60,000 nt of DNA from Owenia fusiformis (lineage: Eukaryota > Annelida > Polychaeta > Sabellida > Oweniidae). The stretch lies in the NCBI GenBank assembly GCA_903813345.2, contig CAIIXF020000001.1, positions 15,831,915 to 15,891,914 of the forward strand, read 5' to 3'. Below, one piece after another: positions 9,854 through 23,400 of this stretch (positions within the stretch are counted from its first letter, which is position 1; the number at the start of each line of letters is the position of its first letter). Both the position numbers and the translations under genes were made by a program. Under the pieces are notes generated by a model. It did no database searches. It saw nothing but the letters and a program-made list of their open reading frames with translations, and was not told the origin of the DNA.

Positions 9854-12678
9854 ATCTATATTGCATTTTATAATTTTATAGTCTTGAGGCGACATCTTTG
9901 AATACACATAAAATGTATATTGTGAAATATACATGGCCATCGAATAGAAAGGCAAAAAGTAATGTCTCTTTACCATTGAATAATTGAGTTAAAACTTAAA
10001 AACGAAACAATCACTCCCATTCCTTATACTGCCATGGTTACCAAGACATTAGGTGGGGTTTGGAATCGGACGAGAAGGGAAGTGTGCTCTAGTTTAAAGA
10101 AACCATATTGCCATATGAATTATACATGTTTTTGTACTGCCAACAAATTCATGAGTGTAAACGAACTTTTATCTATTTTTTCACACTTATAAACTGATGA
10201 AATTGATGATAACTACCAGTATGTTTAAAGTGTAAGAGAAACTCAGTCATTATACAGAAATAAACACAATCATAATATTTATTTTACATCTTAGCTGATG
10301 ATTAGTCTCTAAGAAAACGTATGATCGCGTTATGCACATGTCAGTATTATATTGCGTTTTTTATTTCATCAAAATACAGTTTTATATAACTATGTGCAAA
10401 TTGATGATTAAATATTTCAAACTATTTTTAATTAGCAATATTGCTGTTTTTGTAAATAATAGATACCAAATATAGAAGAAAACTGAAGTATTGTACATAA
10501 AAATATTATGTTGAATTAGTGTAACGATAGAGCACGGTCGTTAGAAGATATATTTGTATAGTCTCAACTGTATAGTACTCCTGCGTTTTTAGATTATTGT
10601 CAGGCGAAGTTTTTAACATCATTGGCTTCAATGAGAATTTATATTTTAAAATGGAGTTTTCGAGGAACCATTTTCTTAGCGTTTGAGTTTCTAGGTTATC
10701 CTCATGGCGAAGTAGGTTAGGATGTTTGTAATATTGGTGTAAATGATTGTGTGACAATTTAAGAATTTTATTTTTAATAAAACTATTTTTGAACAAAAGA
10801 TCCTCCAAAAATAACATTTTGAAACTAAAAAAGCTTCACATACAACATTTTGATAAAGCTTGGTAAAAAGCAATATAACGATCACGACATTTTCCACTTA
10901 TTTTGATGTCAAACAAAGCGATTATATACCAAACAAATATACATCTTAGAATGGTCTGAGACTAACATAATTTTATGTTAGTCTCAGGAATGGTTGAACT
11001 CTTCACACTGGTTTCAAAAGTGTATCCGTTTCGGTAACAGAATGACGAAGCCTCCAAGGTACCATTACCATTTAGTTGCGAACGAATAGTTCGTGAGACG
11101 CCAGAATGATTAAAACAATTCCTCACTTGTTACGTAAACGAAACAGTTAAAAGTCAAATGTTAAACGTTTTCAAACATCAAGTGAGGAATTAAATCGATG
11201 ATTCTGGCGTCCTGTAAACTATTCGATGGCAAAAGCTAAAAAATTCTCAATCATATGATACTGACACAGGTTTGTGCCAAAACGTTCCTGAAGATTCTGC
11301 CTGCATGAAATCATGGAATCGAAAAATCGTTCCTCCGAGGCTGCGCCATTTTGCTATCGAAACTGATGCATTTTTGTAACTAGCTTGAGGAGTTCCACCA
11401 CAGTATGGATGTTACTAAACTAGTATCTATAATGCATCAGTAAAAGTGAAGCGCCCAATTGATTTGGTATAACTTGAGAAGTATAAACTCATAAGGAATG
11501 ATATTGATCGCTACCATTTGAAACTAACATTGCAAAAGCGGTTATGGAATGGTATACTATACTGTATTTTAAAAATATTTGATAAAGCTTTAGTATAACA
11601 AAGAAATACAAGGATAGTTCAGACATATACTTGAAACAACCCTCGAGAGCTTTGCAGGAGGCCATTGGATCTCTTGTGATCTTTACATAACCCCATTTTG
11701 AAATGGGTAAGATATTGTGAAAATATCAATTATCCCTGAATATATTTTACTTGAGCAGTGTCGAGTTATTTGTATAGTATAGTATTAATCCGAGTTTTAT
11801 GAAGGCTACATTTAACAATTTTGAAAATATCAAACCTTCCTAAGCTTCAATTGACCCTGGTTGCCATTCGTTACTGGTGACAACACAATGAAGAAAATAT
11901 ATGAATTTAAAGAAAACGAGCCCGATGAATCAATTTTGTGCAATGAGAAACAAATACAGATACCTGTGATTGAAACATGGAGATTATAATGGATTTGGGG
12001 AATTGATGACGTGAGGGCAAAACAAGACGAAAGCGTTAACCAAGTTACAAGCTCCACGTCCATGAAGATCACAATCAATTTGGAAAACTACTTATGTGTG
12101 ACTTTGCAGTGATGGGATCCAATGGTCAAGATGGTCAACATAATGATCAACACAAGTCAATGTGAAATCTGTCCAAATTAAAGTCAGCTAATCCATTGGA
12201 TTCGGAGGTGTCGCATTCCCTCTTGTTATTTAAAAGCAGATGATTTATGAACAAGGTGTCGTTATTTGATCAAAGTTCACGTTACATAAAATACAAACTA
12301 TCGGAAATCACATGACATTAACTGAAGACGTTTGGAGATATAGCATACAAGACTCTGAAACAATAGTCCTAGTGGCAATTGGCGTCTAGGGGAAATACAT
12401 ATAGTGATTTCTGTATGTAACTACGTGATCACTAGTGATATAATAGAGACTAGAAATAAATTGATATCCATGGCCAGGGGAAAAGATCAATAACTATGAA
12501 TGTTATGTTGTCATTATGTAAGTTACCAAGAGTGATGCCTATGACAGTTTAAAATAAATATTCATGCGCCAAAATACACTTACCTAACACCATCTCATAA
12601 ACAATAAGACTACGAGATAGAGTGATTGGATGGCTCTGTCTGATAAATAATATTTTCCTTGACATAAAGATATCGACT
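9854..12678. other. Intergenic, AT-rich, with two inverted repeats
   Basis: No exon could be supported. A perfect 15-bp hairpin occupies 10956-10987. Inverted arms around 11085-11130 and 11175-11225 share GACGCCAGAAT and AATTCCTCACTTG with their complements, and enclose about 50 bp. The remainder shows only short open frames without splice-phase support. Confidence 0.5.
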
Positions 12679-13443
12679 ATGGGTGTCACTAAAGGAGCTC
12701 CAGCAAACACAAGTTTGATGAGCAAACTGTTGGACGCACAGGCTGCAAACCATCGCCGCCTCATGCGAATCAACGAGGCGGAGCAGGCACGCACAAAAAA
12801 CATATTTCGCATAATCGATAAACACGCCAGAATGGAGCAACTAAGGACAGATAAAGCTCTGGAGAGAGTCAATCACACATGGAAAGAAATCAAAGCGTAT
12901 AATTATTGTGTTCATAATCAATACAAAGTAAGTAACTTTATTTGTATGCAAAAGGATTTTAAATTAAAATCAACAAGTGAACTTTCGGCTGATTCACGGA
13001 GGAGGCTGCATTACGAGACAAGGATTATGAACACTGGTTTTTCAAGAGACATACTGAGACCAGAGATAAAGAGGGCGATAATTGACAATGACCCAAAAAT
13101 GAAACGAGAAGTCCAACGGGAGAAACTGTTGGAATCCGCTAAAAACTACCAGGCTCTGTTTCCTATTGACCGAAAGAGTTCGACAACCAAAATATTTGAA
13201 AATTTTCACACGACTAGAAACAATTTTACTAAACCAGGACAACTGAAACCTTTGAAAAATCACCAAATGGCAGTATTAAATCCACACGCTCAAACTGTTT
13301 CTCGTGATTATTTACAAACTTTGAAGACATTTCGAAAACATGCACCAACAGTGAAAAGTGACAAAACTATTGATGTGAAGGTCAGGGTCGGTGTTGAACC
13401 ATCTCAGACCGAGGACATAATAACATCACCAACTCAGAAATAG
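12679..13443 (+). CDS. Intronless 254-aa basic protein of unknown function
   Basis: One uninterrupted frame of 255 codons begins at the ATG at 12679. The frame is open further upstream but has no earlier ATG. I do not recognise the family. Residues about 15-75 are rich in Ala, Glu, Arg and Lys with heptad-like spacing and probably form a helix or coiled coil. Residues about 115-180 are strongly charged, with RRRLHYETRIMNTGF and RPEIKRAIIDNDPKMKRE. The C-terminal 60 residues look disordered. There is no signal peptide or membrane segment, so the product should be cytoplasmic or nuclear. A GTAAGT occurs inside the frame at 12928 but no intron is needed to keep it open. A polyadenylation signal AATAAA lies at 13894. 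Codon use and length argue for a real gene. Confidence 0.6.
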   Translation: MGVTKGAPANTSLMSKLLDAQAANHRRLMRINEAEQARTKNIFRIIDKHARMEQLRTDKALERVNHTWKEIKAYNYCVHNQYKVSNFICMQKDFKLKSTSELSADSRRRLHYETRIMNTGFSRDILRPEIKRAIIDNDPKMKREVQREKLLESAKNYQALFPIDRKSSTTKIFENFHTTRNNFTKPGQLKPLKNHQMAVLNPHAQTVSRDYLQTLKTFRKHAPTVKSDKTIDVKVRVGVEPSQTEDIITSPTQK

Positions 13444-16400
13444 TTTTTTGTCTTAGTATTCGATTGAATATTAAGATGAAGTTTCCCAAATGAATACATT
13501 ATAGGTAGAACAAATGAACGATGATATATTGCCTCTTTAACAGGTTTTGATATACACCTGGTACACATATAGCATTAATAAAAATGACCATATTTTTTAT
13601 TTGGCGATAGCATTGTTGTAAGAATGTATGGGGTTTCGAAATATTTTTGATGGGGATGGAGGGATTAGCTCTCCAATCGTTCCAAAAATAATGTTGCCAT
13701 TTCAATACTACCGAATCAAATTTTGTGCAACTTGGTATTGATGTTCCCCAAATATTCGCACAGACAGTACGCAATGGGTCTGCTTAGCGCTGTAACTACT
13801 GTGCCGGGGCTTTATCCCAGTAAAAACTGATCATCCGTCCCGGTCGTATATTTACTATTGTAATGTTTGGTTGAACACATTCTGAGAAAACAAAATAAAA
13901 ATTTAGTTTAAATACAATCTGTTTTTCTGCCTGTCTGTACCCCCTTTTGTGCCCTGAATTTGAATTATTGTTATCGCATGTTTAATTGTGTTTAATAAAA
14001 TTTAGAACTGCCTTGAACATTTTGGAATTGTTTTCATTTGTCAGATCCTTCTCGCCAAAAAGTAGGAAATTTGTCTTGTTTTTAATGTTTTGTATTTAGT
14101 TCAAGTTTAGTTCACGTTTTTACCACCGCTAGCGCATTTGTTTCTCTCAGAGGGTAGGACAAGAGTTTATCATGTTGTGCTGTCTCTCGAACTCCACAGT
14201 CACAATATGGATCGTTAATGAAAGAGAAATTATGGTAAAAAAGATCGGATTTAAAACATCGATTTACTCTTATTTTATTTAGTACTGTTTCTCCTTTTCT
14301 ATCAAGGTTCTGTAAGTAGGAGATTGAAATTGTAGGTTAGATGTTTTTAGCGAGGAGATCGTTTAGTGAGAAGCTGTTCGTTTCCTTATGGTCTCCAGGA
14401 AGACGGTTCTACAAGGGTATTATTGAGCAAACTGTCCCCGTTTCCTTTATTTTACTAATTGAGCCTGGTAGTTTGTAATCGTTGGTTGTTTTTAAGATAT
14501 TATCTCAGTAGTGTTTGAGAAACCTATGCATCTTCTGGATCACCCTGTACTTATATAATCTCCGCATGATTAATGCCCAATTGAAAAATAAAACTAATTA
14601 CCAACTTATTACCAACTAATTTACAACTAATTATCAACAATTCTGCTGGCAATTGGAATTAAAGTTAAGCGTTAATTAAATCAATGATAATTATGGCCTA
14701 ATTATCAGTAGCAAGTTCAACGTAAATTAACTTACAATAATGCTGATTTATGATTTTTAGTTGATAATTAAGATATGAAATGTTTTAGGGTGATAGTAAG
14801 TGGTAAATTAAAACGTTTTTGTTCTGAAGTAGATTATTGGTTGATAGTTAACATATAGGATGATTATAATGATAATTAGTCGTAAATTAGGCCCATGATT
14901 TAGAAATACAAACCCCCTAAATTTAATTTCAAGATGGTGGAAAAAGAAAACATGTGAGAGATATTTCTCTCATAAAATTGAGAATTACAACGTGAATGGT
15001 GCGTATACTACCATGAAATTTGGTCAACATTATTATAAGGGTATGTAGAACATGAATACAATGTATGTTAAATATTATTCACACTTCTGTCTGAAATGTT
15101 TATGAATTTAAAAATCTTATTGAATCAGATCATATAATATTAATCCTAGAATGCAATTTAGGTACTAACATGGGTTACCTATATTTCACAAGTAATCCAA
15201 ATGTGCTCTTCTAAATAATGATTGTTAGATCAAAGACATTTCAAAACATATTTTTGATTATATCTGTTACGTCCTTATTATGTAACATTATAGTCTAATG
15301 TTTGTGTTCTGATTTTAGTTGTTGATGGCAATAATGATGTTTTCACATGCTTTTCATGAATCTTAAAAATTTGCAAAATAGAATAGCTTTAAAAAAGAGG
15401 GGGAGAAACCCCAGGGTTCAAAGATGACATACGCTTATAATGTAAATCTGTATTGAGATGACATCGTCGCTGATTGGTTTAGCGAGTCGATCGTTGATTG
15501 TTTAAAACTAGGTCAATTTGAAAACTTTGAAAACCAAGATGGAGGGTACGTTTTCGACAAAAGGAGGTGTGCGAAGGAGGAAATCGTATGTCATCAATTG
15601 AATCATGGGGTTTTCCCTCCTGTTGCTGTGAAATTTCAATAGTTCAAGTTCAATGTTGTCTGTTCTGAAATATCCTAATTAAGATGAATATTCCGTCACA
15701 AAATAGTTCAAGATGAAGCAAAAATCTCTGAGTGAAGAGAAGCAAAAAAGAAGCGAGTCATTTTTGAGATGTCACAAATCTGACTTAAACCTAACTTTCA
15801 ACTAATTATCAATAGTAAGTTAGGTGATAATTAGAGATTAACTTACATCAAACTTACAACTAACTTTCAACTAATTTACGTAAATAGCTCATTTGCATAT
15901 TGATGGTAGTTAATCGTTAATTAAGTTGCAAATTAAGCGTTAATTAAGTTGATAATTAGCTCATTTGCATGTGAATTTTTACACCTAACTTTCAACTAAT
16001 TATCAATAGTAAGTTAGGTGATAATTGGAGATGATTTTCCATAGGCTTTTTTCAATTGGGTGTGCAATTGATTGCTGTATTCCACGCTGAAAGTATTATT
16101 TAAATCCATGCATTATCAAAAAGTAACTAAATAAAAAATATAAACATTTTTGCCTCACCCTGTACATTACTATGCTGGTATATTCTTGAAATAATAAAAG
16201 TTTTATATAAATATTTTGTAAGTTCAATGTGTTCGTCTTCTTTTAGTAAGTTATCAAAAAAGAAGTAATACTAACAGAGTCTCAATCAATAATCAAAGCT
16301 GAGTTTATTTGATAAATATGATAAATATATTTAATGCCCCAAGAAATAAACCGACAGGCTTTGTCATTTACAGATTTACTGAGACTGTGTCCGTTGGGCA

Positions 16401-17464
16401 GAAATGACATTCTGTTGTTTATAATCATGAAGTTAGGCGGTTGCCGAAGGATGTCAAGGAAACTATTTTTACAAGTAATTTTGATCAATATTAAATGGGT
16501 GGCTGTGATGTTATCCTCTATCCGTGGCACTGGTTTTTATTAGGCTCTTTGTCTTATGTATCATAAACCTATATGTATCCTTTATGAATAATAGAGTCCC
16601 GCGAAAGGACTCTAGCGGTGGCAATTTGACTGACATTTTCTTGTTTTCTGCTAGCGCTAACTCGCATCAATGAAATGAAGTCCATTCCTTATAATATGTA
16701 GTAATCTACTCGTATCTGAAACAATTTTGGTGTAAATTGATATTTGTCACCGAAGTGATTTCACTGGATTCCTTGTAGGAAACGTGTTTTCAACACTCAG
16801 GATGATATTGAGAGAAGAGAAAATGAAAAAATGTATGTTCGCAAGTCTGCAAATGTCTGTCAATAATCTGATACACCTCGTTGAATATGATCTTCCTGGT
16901 CTTACCTTTTACTATTGAACTTGACTAAGACTCGGAACGCATACATTAACCTAACTGTTTTGGCTAAAACGAAATTTTTTATTCTTTTTGCTTCATCCAA
17001 AATGTAGTTACAATGATTGTTATAAGCAAATGGGATGCGATCGTATTGCCACACAAAGCACTTTAACAGATTCACTCATTGGGTCAAAACGATTCAACAG
17101 ACATAATTTCGTTTTTGAACAATATATTTTATACACATGTCAAGTGAATACTCCAAGTTAGAGCTTATTTAATGAATCTAAAATATGATGATGTTTATGT
17201 ATGCCACACACCACATCCAACAATTAAAAGCTCTTCAATAAATATTTACCACGATTCTTTCAAATGAAAGTGTGATATTTGTTATGAAAATATCTCGTAG
17301 TGGATTCTATTGATATACGTATTTTACAGTTGCCTCCATCCATTCGATCAGCTATTACATCAAAGTGTGGTGCAGCTCAACACAACTGATCTGCTATTGG
17401 CATCGTGGCAACGACCGTAACTAAATGTGCCTCATCGATTGCAATTGGAGGTGGTTCCCCGACT
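13444..17464. other. Intergenic between the unknown ORF and the LRR gene
   Basis: No exon could be supported. The stretch holds the AT-rich element at 14576-16061 and, at about 17600-17630, one copy of a motif reading TTTGCATTCGTTCGACTTCG that recurs near 36.52 and 39.08 kb. CACCCTGTAC occurs just outside both ends of the AT-rich element (about 14544 and 16156). Confidence 0.5.
14576..16061. mobile_element. Candidate non-autonomous DNA element with subterminal repeats
   Basis: The left end reads CCCAATTGAAAAA and the right end reads TTTTTTCAATTGGG, an inverted pair. Both subterminal zones (14600-14880 and 15780-16040) are packed with variants of AACTAATTATCAA and its complement TTGATAATTAGTT. 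The centre has no long open frame. No clear target duplication is visible. The structure fits a miniature element, but the boundaries are tentative. Confidence 0.45.
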
Positions 17465-20400
17465 TTATGTATATACATGAGTCTCTGCGCCAACGACCAG
17501 CTCACTGGAAAAAAAACGTTATTTTACTTCTGACATTTACATAATCTCTTTCTACAGAAGCAGTATAAAGTGTGTCTGTCGAATTGATTTGACATTATTA
17601 GTACCCTTTGCATTCGTTCGACTTCGCTTCGAAAGAGCAGGGTATGTCTTTACGTCTTAAGGGAAGGTCAGAACATAGGTTTTAAGTTAGTACCTTTTGC
17701 ACCATTTTGAATATTGATTCGGGGAATATAATATTATGGAGTTCAAATGTTGTATAATCATTATGCTTTTTCACCACACTGGCTCAACTGATACGGTACC
17801 CCATTATTTATGCAGACACCACACAAATGACAATATAATCAAAATTATACTGCATCCATTCAAACTGATACTGATAGTTCTCACCTGAAGTCGATCTCTC
17901 CATCACCGTCCTTGTCCAACTCTTTGATCAAATACTCAACCTGCAGAGCAGTCAGAGGAATGCGCGCCATCTATAAAATTGAAATCAAATTATACAGTAT
18001 TAAGTTGCTGAAAGTGACCTTTTCCTCATCGACATTCATATCTTCAGATTTAATTGTTAAGTTATCAAGCGTCACACAACCCATCCTAAACTCATCATAT
18101 ACCACACTTCAAACTTTTTTAATGTTTATAAGCCACCCTATCTATCTTCAAGCCCCTTTTTAATTTCACATGTTTTATATACGTCACATTTCCTACCTTC
18201 AGGCCCTCTTTAAACTCTTCATACGTCACACTCATGCTGCCATCTTCATCGAATGTGCTGAACAGTTCGGCCACAGTCAATCCCTTTTCAATGATGTATT
18301 TGTGGAGGGACTCCATTGCTTCCCTCACTGGATCGTAAGTGACGAGCTTGCGTTTACCATACGAGTGTTGGTAGCCGTGAATCACTTCGAGCTCTTTGTG
18401 TTTCTTGTTGATTCGTTCGAGCCATTTTTTAAATTTATCACTGAAGAATATTATGTCCTGTAAAAATAATCAATACAAAGGTGAATATTTTCTGAAATTA
18501 CAAAAATGTATGTTACAATGATTAGTGTTGATTGAAGAAGGATTGAGGTCTCTAGTTCGAGAGGCCATATCTGATATCTCGGACTTTATTTACATTCGTG
18601 AAAGTGTAAAATGCTTGATTTAAGCACTAGACTCAATGCTTTGTTTGTAAAATAAAGCATCATCATTGTTGAATGTTCTTACCGAAAAATCTAGTGTTGT
18701 CAATGCAATATTTGGTATACGTCTCAACAGCTGTAGACCCGTTGTGGCAGAATCATCTCTAATCATATTTTTGCCCAACTGAAAAGAAGGAAATTCGAAA
18801 ATGATAATAACTACCATTATACATATGAATAAAATAATATAAAAATTCTGAATAGGCAATATTAATTGGTCGGAATTTATGACAAAAAAACTGTGTCGAA
18901 GGAATCGATCAACTAGTAACTACGCTCTGACTTATGATCTCAACAAAAGAAAGCTCTAGTTATATTTTAACATAGCAATGATTTTACAAGATTTTCATAC
19001 GATGGTATTGAATATTGAAAGTGTAAAATGTCATGTTCGGATTATCATTATTTTCATATTTTGATAATGACATGTATGTTTTCGTATTATCTTCTATAAT
19101 GAATAATTTGATCTGTTTATATATCCTCACACCAAACATCCGGTTGTACGTAAACTATTAGTATTTGTCAATGAATTATTCTATAGTTTCCATGACCACA
19201 AAATTAAAAATTATCATAACACCATTTTATTATCAGGACACATACCTTAAGAACCTTAAGTGAATCATTTTGTGCAAAATCTTGGATAAGTAGCAGAAAT
19301 CCTTCACAAGTGATTCTATTGCACGAGAGATCTAACTCGACAAGGGAGGCATTCTTAGTCAAAGCTACCCCCATAGCCTCAGCACCATCATCACCAAATC
19401 CGTTCCATGCCAGGTTGAGCCTCTTTAGTCTTATATTTTCCTGCAATATTAATTTTCCTTTAATGGCAAAGACGTTGAGATATGAAACCGTCCACATGAC
19501 CATTCTATGTTAAATGGCTATACATATAACTGTCTAGTAATTGTATATTCATACGATGTACCAACCTTGACTCCCTTGCATATTGCAACTGCCCCCTTAG
19601 TTCTAATGTTGTTCCAGCTCAAGTCTAGCTCTTCAAGAACATCATTTTCAGCTGCAACATAAACACTTTCAAGTTTAATTCTAAATCATCAATTAGCTGC
19701 AATTTTAACCATTCATAGATCTGTTTTGTATAATAAACGTCATCAATATATAATTTGTATATAATATAAATCATCCATAGATCTATTTTGTTTATTTGGG
19801 TTTAGTTTGATGAACTGAGGAAGGTTATTCTTTTAGCCTCGTGTCTTTTAGCCTCTACTGTTCCTTGAAGTAATAGTGCTTACTTCTATAACAAGGGCAT
19901 TTATCTGTCGCACTTGATAATGATTTCTTATAATTACCTATCACAGATTTGAAAGTAATCCCACCCTGTACTGCAAAGTTGTTGTGACTTAAATCCAATA
20001 CTTTTAATCTGGCATTTTCCTGCAATTAAAATGAATAAAACATCCATAAACTATCCATTGTGAATAAAAATGTCAAAATGCCCTTTGTTAATTAAACTTT
20101 GCATTTCGTTATTTTTCTCGACATGGTCGAAACTGATTAACTATGGTGTGCCTCGGGGATCAGTTTAGCCCCTTTGCTTTTCATATTAATCTTTTGATAT
20201 AAATCTCTCTAAAACATTGATAGTGTACGTTTATGCTTGACTGATTATGTATATAACCGATTTTGGTCTACAAGTGACACCTAAATGGGTACCTTACCTC
20301 GATGGCACTGGCCATTATTTCGGCATCCTTATCTTCGAACCCATTGTTGGAAATATTCAGCCGGGCAAGATGTACGTTAAACTTCAGAAATGAAGCGATC

Positions 20401-23400
20401 ACGTTGGCACCTGTTGTTCTTATATTATTCTCCGATATATCCTAGAAAAATAAATATCCGAAAATTAAACGTTTGTTATGTTAAAATATCTCCGCAGACA
20501 ATATCATTTTGGAGATTTCCGAGATCCAATAACAGTTTTTCATTGTTGACAAGAATGTTAATCTCATTTGATCGCATAAGTGTACGAAACATTGAACCTA
20601 GGATGAAGAATTTTTTCATCCTAGATTGAACTCATGACCATAGTTATGGAATAGGTGTTTTTTATAAGCTAACGTGGCCTTTTTTGTTCCAGTTCTTGGC
20701 ACTTACTAGATCAGTGATGGTTGTATTCTCACACATCATCCTGCCTATCTCCTCTATCCCTCTCTCCTCTAGACAGTTGTTCTTCAGGTTTAAGGTTGTT
20801 ATGTTATTATTAATCTGAAATGTATGAAGGAATGCTTGTTTTTGGACATTGATTCAACCACCCAAATTATATATTTTTGAGAGTTATCTGTGGAGCAAAA
20901 CTATCTTCTTTCTCTATCTGCTTCTCAAAGAATCGATAGCAGATATTTCTGTAGCTTGTATATACATTCTGATTCATGAGATGACAAACAAACGTACCAC
21001 CAGCGGTATTGCCATTGCTCTTGCTCCCTTTGGTCCCATTCCATAATGTTTGATGTCGATTTCTTCTTCAAACGGCAGAGCCTTCAGGACGCCCGATGCC
21101 GGGACGACGTTATACCTTTTGCAGGCGTTATCATAAGCCGTCTTCCCCGTGTCATCATAACGGTAGGCCTTTTCTGGATATGGAAATTAGATTCATCAGT
21201 TTTGATAAGGAGTTCTAATTGTGGAATCGAGTTAATTATAGCGTGGTCATTGGACACCTAGTTTTATCAGATGAAATTACTTTAGAATAGAAACTATAAA
21301 TAGCCACAAAATGTATTGAATATATTTATTTCAGCTATGCTCTTGAAAATACTTCCTGACATGAAATTATTGAATCAATGGATATCCTATGAATACGAAT
21401 GGTGGGGAATGAAAAATGGACATTTGATCGATGTCTTTATTCCATAAACTACAGTAACTGTGCCAATTATTTTTAAAGGGCAAAGGAAAAATCCGGAAAG
21501 ATCCGGAAAAACAGGTAAAACATTGAGCAATACCTGGATTAAATGTAATTTGTCGAATGTGTTCCCCTCTACGTAAAAATAACTCTTCCTTTAATCGGTT
21601 AATATTCAACCAGTAACATATTTGGGGACCATAGCCCCCAGGGTACCATCATTTCTTTGGCTTACGGATAACTCACCCCTTAGACAACTAATCCCCTAGA
21701 CAACTCATCCCCTGAACAATTCATCCCCTAGACAACTCATCCCCAAGGCAACAATTCCTCTTAACAATTCGTTCCTTAGACAACTCATCCCCTAGCCAAG
21801 CCATCCCCTTAACAACTCATCTCCTATACAACTCATCCCCTAGCCAACTCATCCCCTGGACAACTCATCCCCGTTTGTCAGAAACACAACACCAAGCTTG
21901 TAATTACATTTCTTTGAATCAATATCAGTTTCTGTACATCTAAGTCCGTGGTTATAATAGGAGTGAACACTTTCACCAGGCAATAGCTTGAAATATCGGG
22001 GAACACCTGTTTTTTGCATATATGATCATCCTCAATGGAAATTAATTACAATAAACAGAGTAGACGCGATGTGTTGTATACAGGTTGTACTAAATTGTAC
22101 TGTACTGTGTCGTGTTGTGCTGTTTACGGTGTTGCGCCGTGTTGTGTTGTGCTGTGTTTTGTTGTGCTGTATTCGTTCAATGCTAAATGTCCTAGACAGT
22201 TGCGTTGAGTTGTACTGTAATGTGATGCAATGTAATTGTATCGAATTATATTGTATTTTAGTGTTTATATTGTATTGTTTTGTACTGTATTATGATAATT
22301 GCGTTATGCCCTTATTTTTTGATATACTGTGACTTAAAATGTTGCATACCGTTATCGTATTGTGGTACTATCTCGTGCTATGGTTTGCAATGACTTGGCG
22401 TATTATGATGGCTTTTGTTTCGTCCCATTGTGGTGTGGTGTGTTGTCTTTTGCTTTACTGAGTTGTGCTATGCTGTTTTTCGTGTGTACACTGTAATGTG
22501 GCTGTTTTTATGGATTGCTCTGGTGTATCATGGGTTGTCGTCTGTCGTCTTGCCTTTGTTGGTTGTATAACATAATTTGTTAGTACCTCAGTTGAAATAC
22601 TCGATTTTGATTGGTCAACGAGCGGTGAATAATTTTAACTGTACACCGCGCAATGCATTGCCGGTGAATAATATTCCCAGCATTCCACTAAAATGACGTC
22701 ATTATCAGACGATAAAATGGCCGCCGCTAGCACTAGCCGTTTCAAAAATGTTGAAGATGAGGATATTATTAGTCTCTTAGAGAGTAAAGACAGTCAAAAT
22801 ACGAAGAAAAATCTAAAACTTTGTACAAAGCTTTTAGTGGACTTCGCCCAGGAGAGTAATTTGACTCCATTGAGTGAACTTACTGCCGATATACTGAAAT
22901 ACAACATGAACGTCTCGAGGGTCTGGATCCAACTTCAAGTCAACTTCAAGGGTCAGAAAAATCTAAGATATTCTTCGGACTAACAAAACAATTATAGACC
23001 TCTCCATTCGGTTTACTGTCAAAATTATATCCCTCGACTGTAAACCTTGACCTACGGTCTCGGTTTACAGTCTCGGGATATAATTTTGAAAGTAAACCTC
23101 TGGAGAGGTCAATAATTGTATATTGTAATAATACTGTTTACCTATCTGTTTTAATAGACCTTATCTACCTGAATTACCAATACCTGAATGAAGATCACAT
23201 ACCTGATATATCCAGTACAGTATCAAGGTCAGCTTCTCTCTCCCGATTCTGACCAGCTGTCAACGACCTTCTTGAAAAACGTGTGGAGCTGGATGTACCC
23301 TTCTTGGAGGGCTTCACGTCTAAGTAACTCGCCTTGCTGTTTCTGTCTTTCTCCGCTAAGAAGTCATCAATGTATTCCTTTTCCCCATTCCCCAATGTAC

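Noticed and set aside
22060-22332. Cys/Val-rich 114-codon frame
   Set aside because: It is produced by a GT-rich simple repeat and has no protein-like composition.
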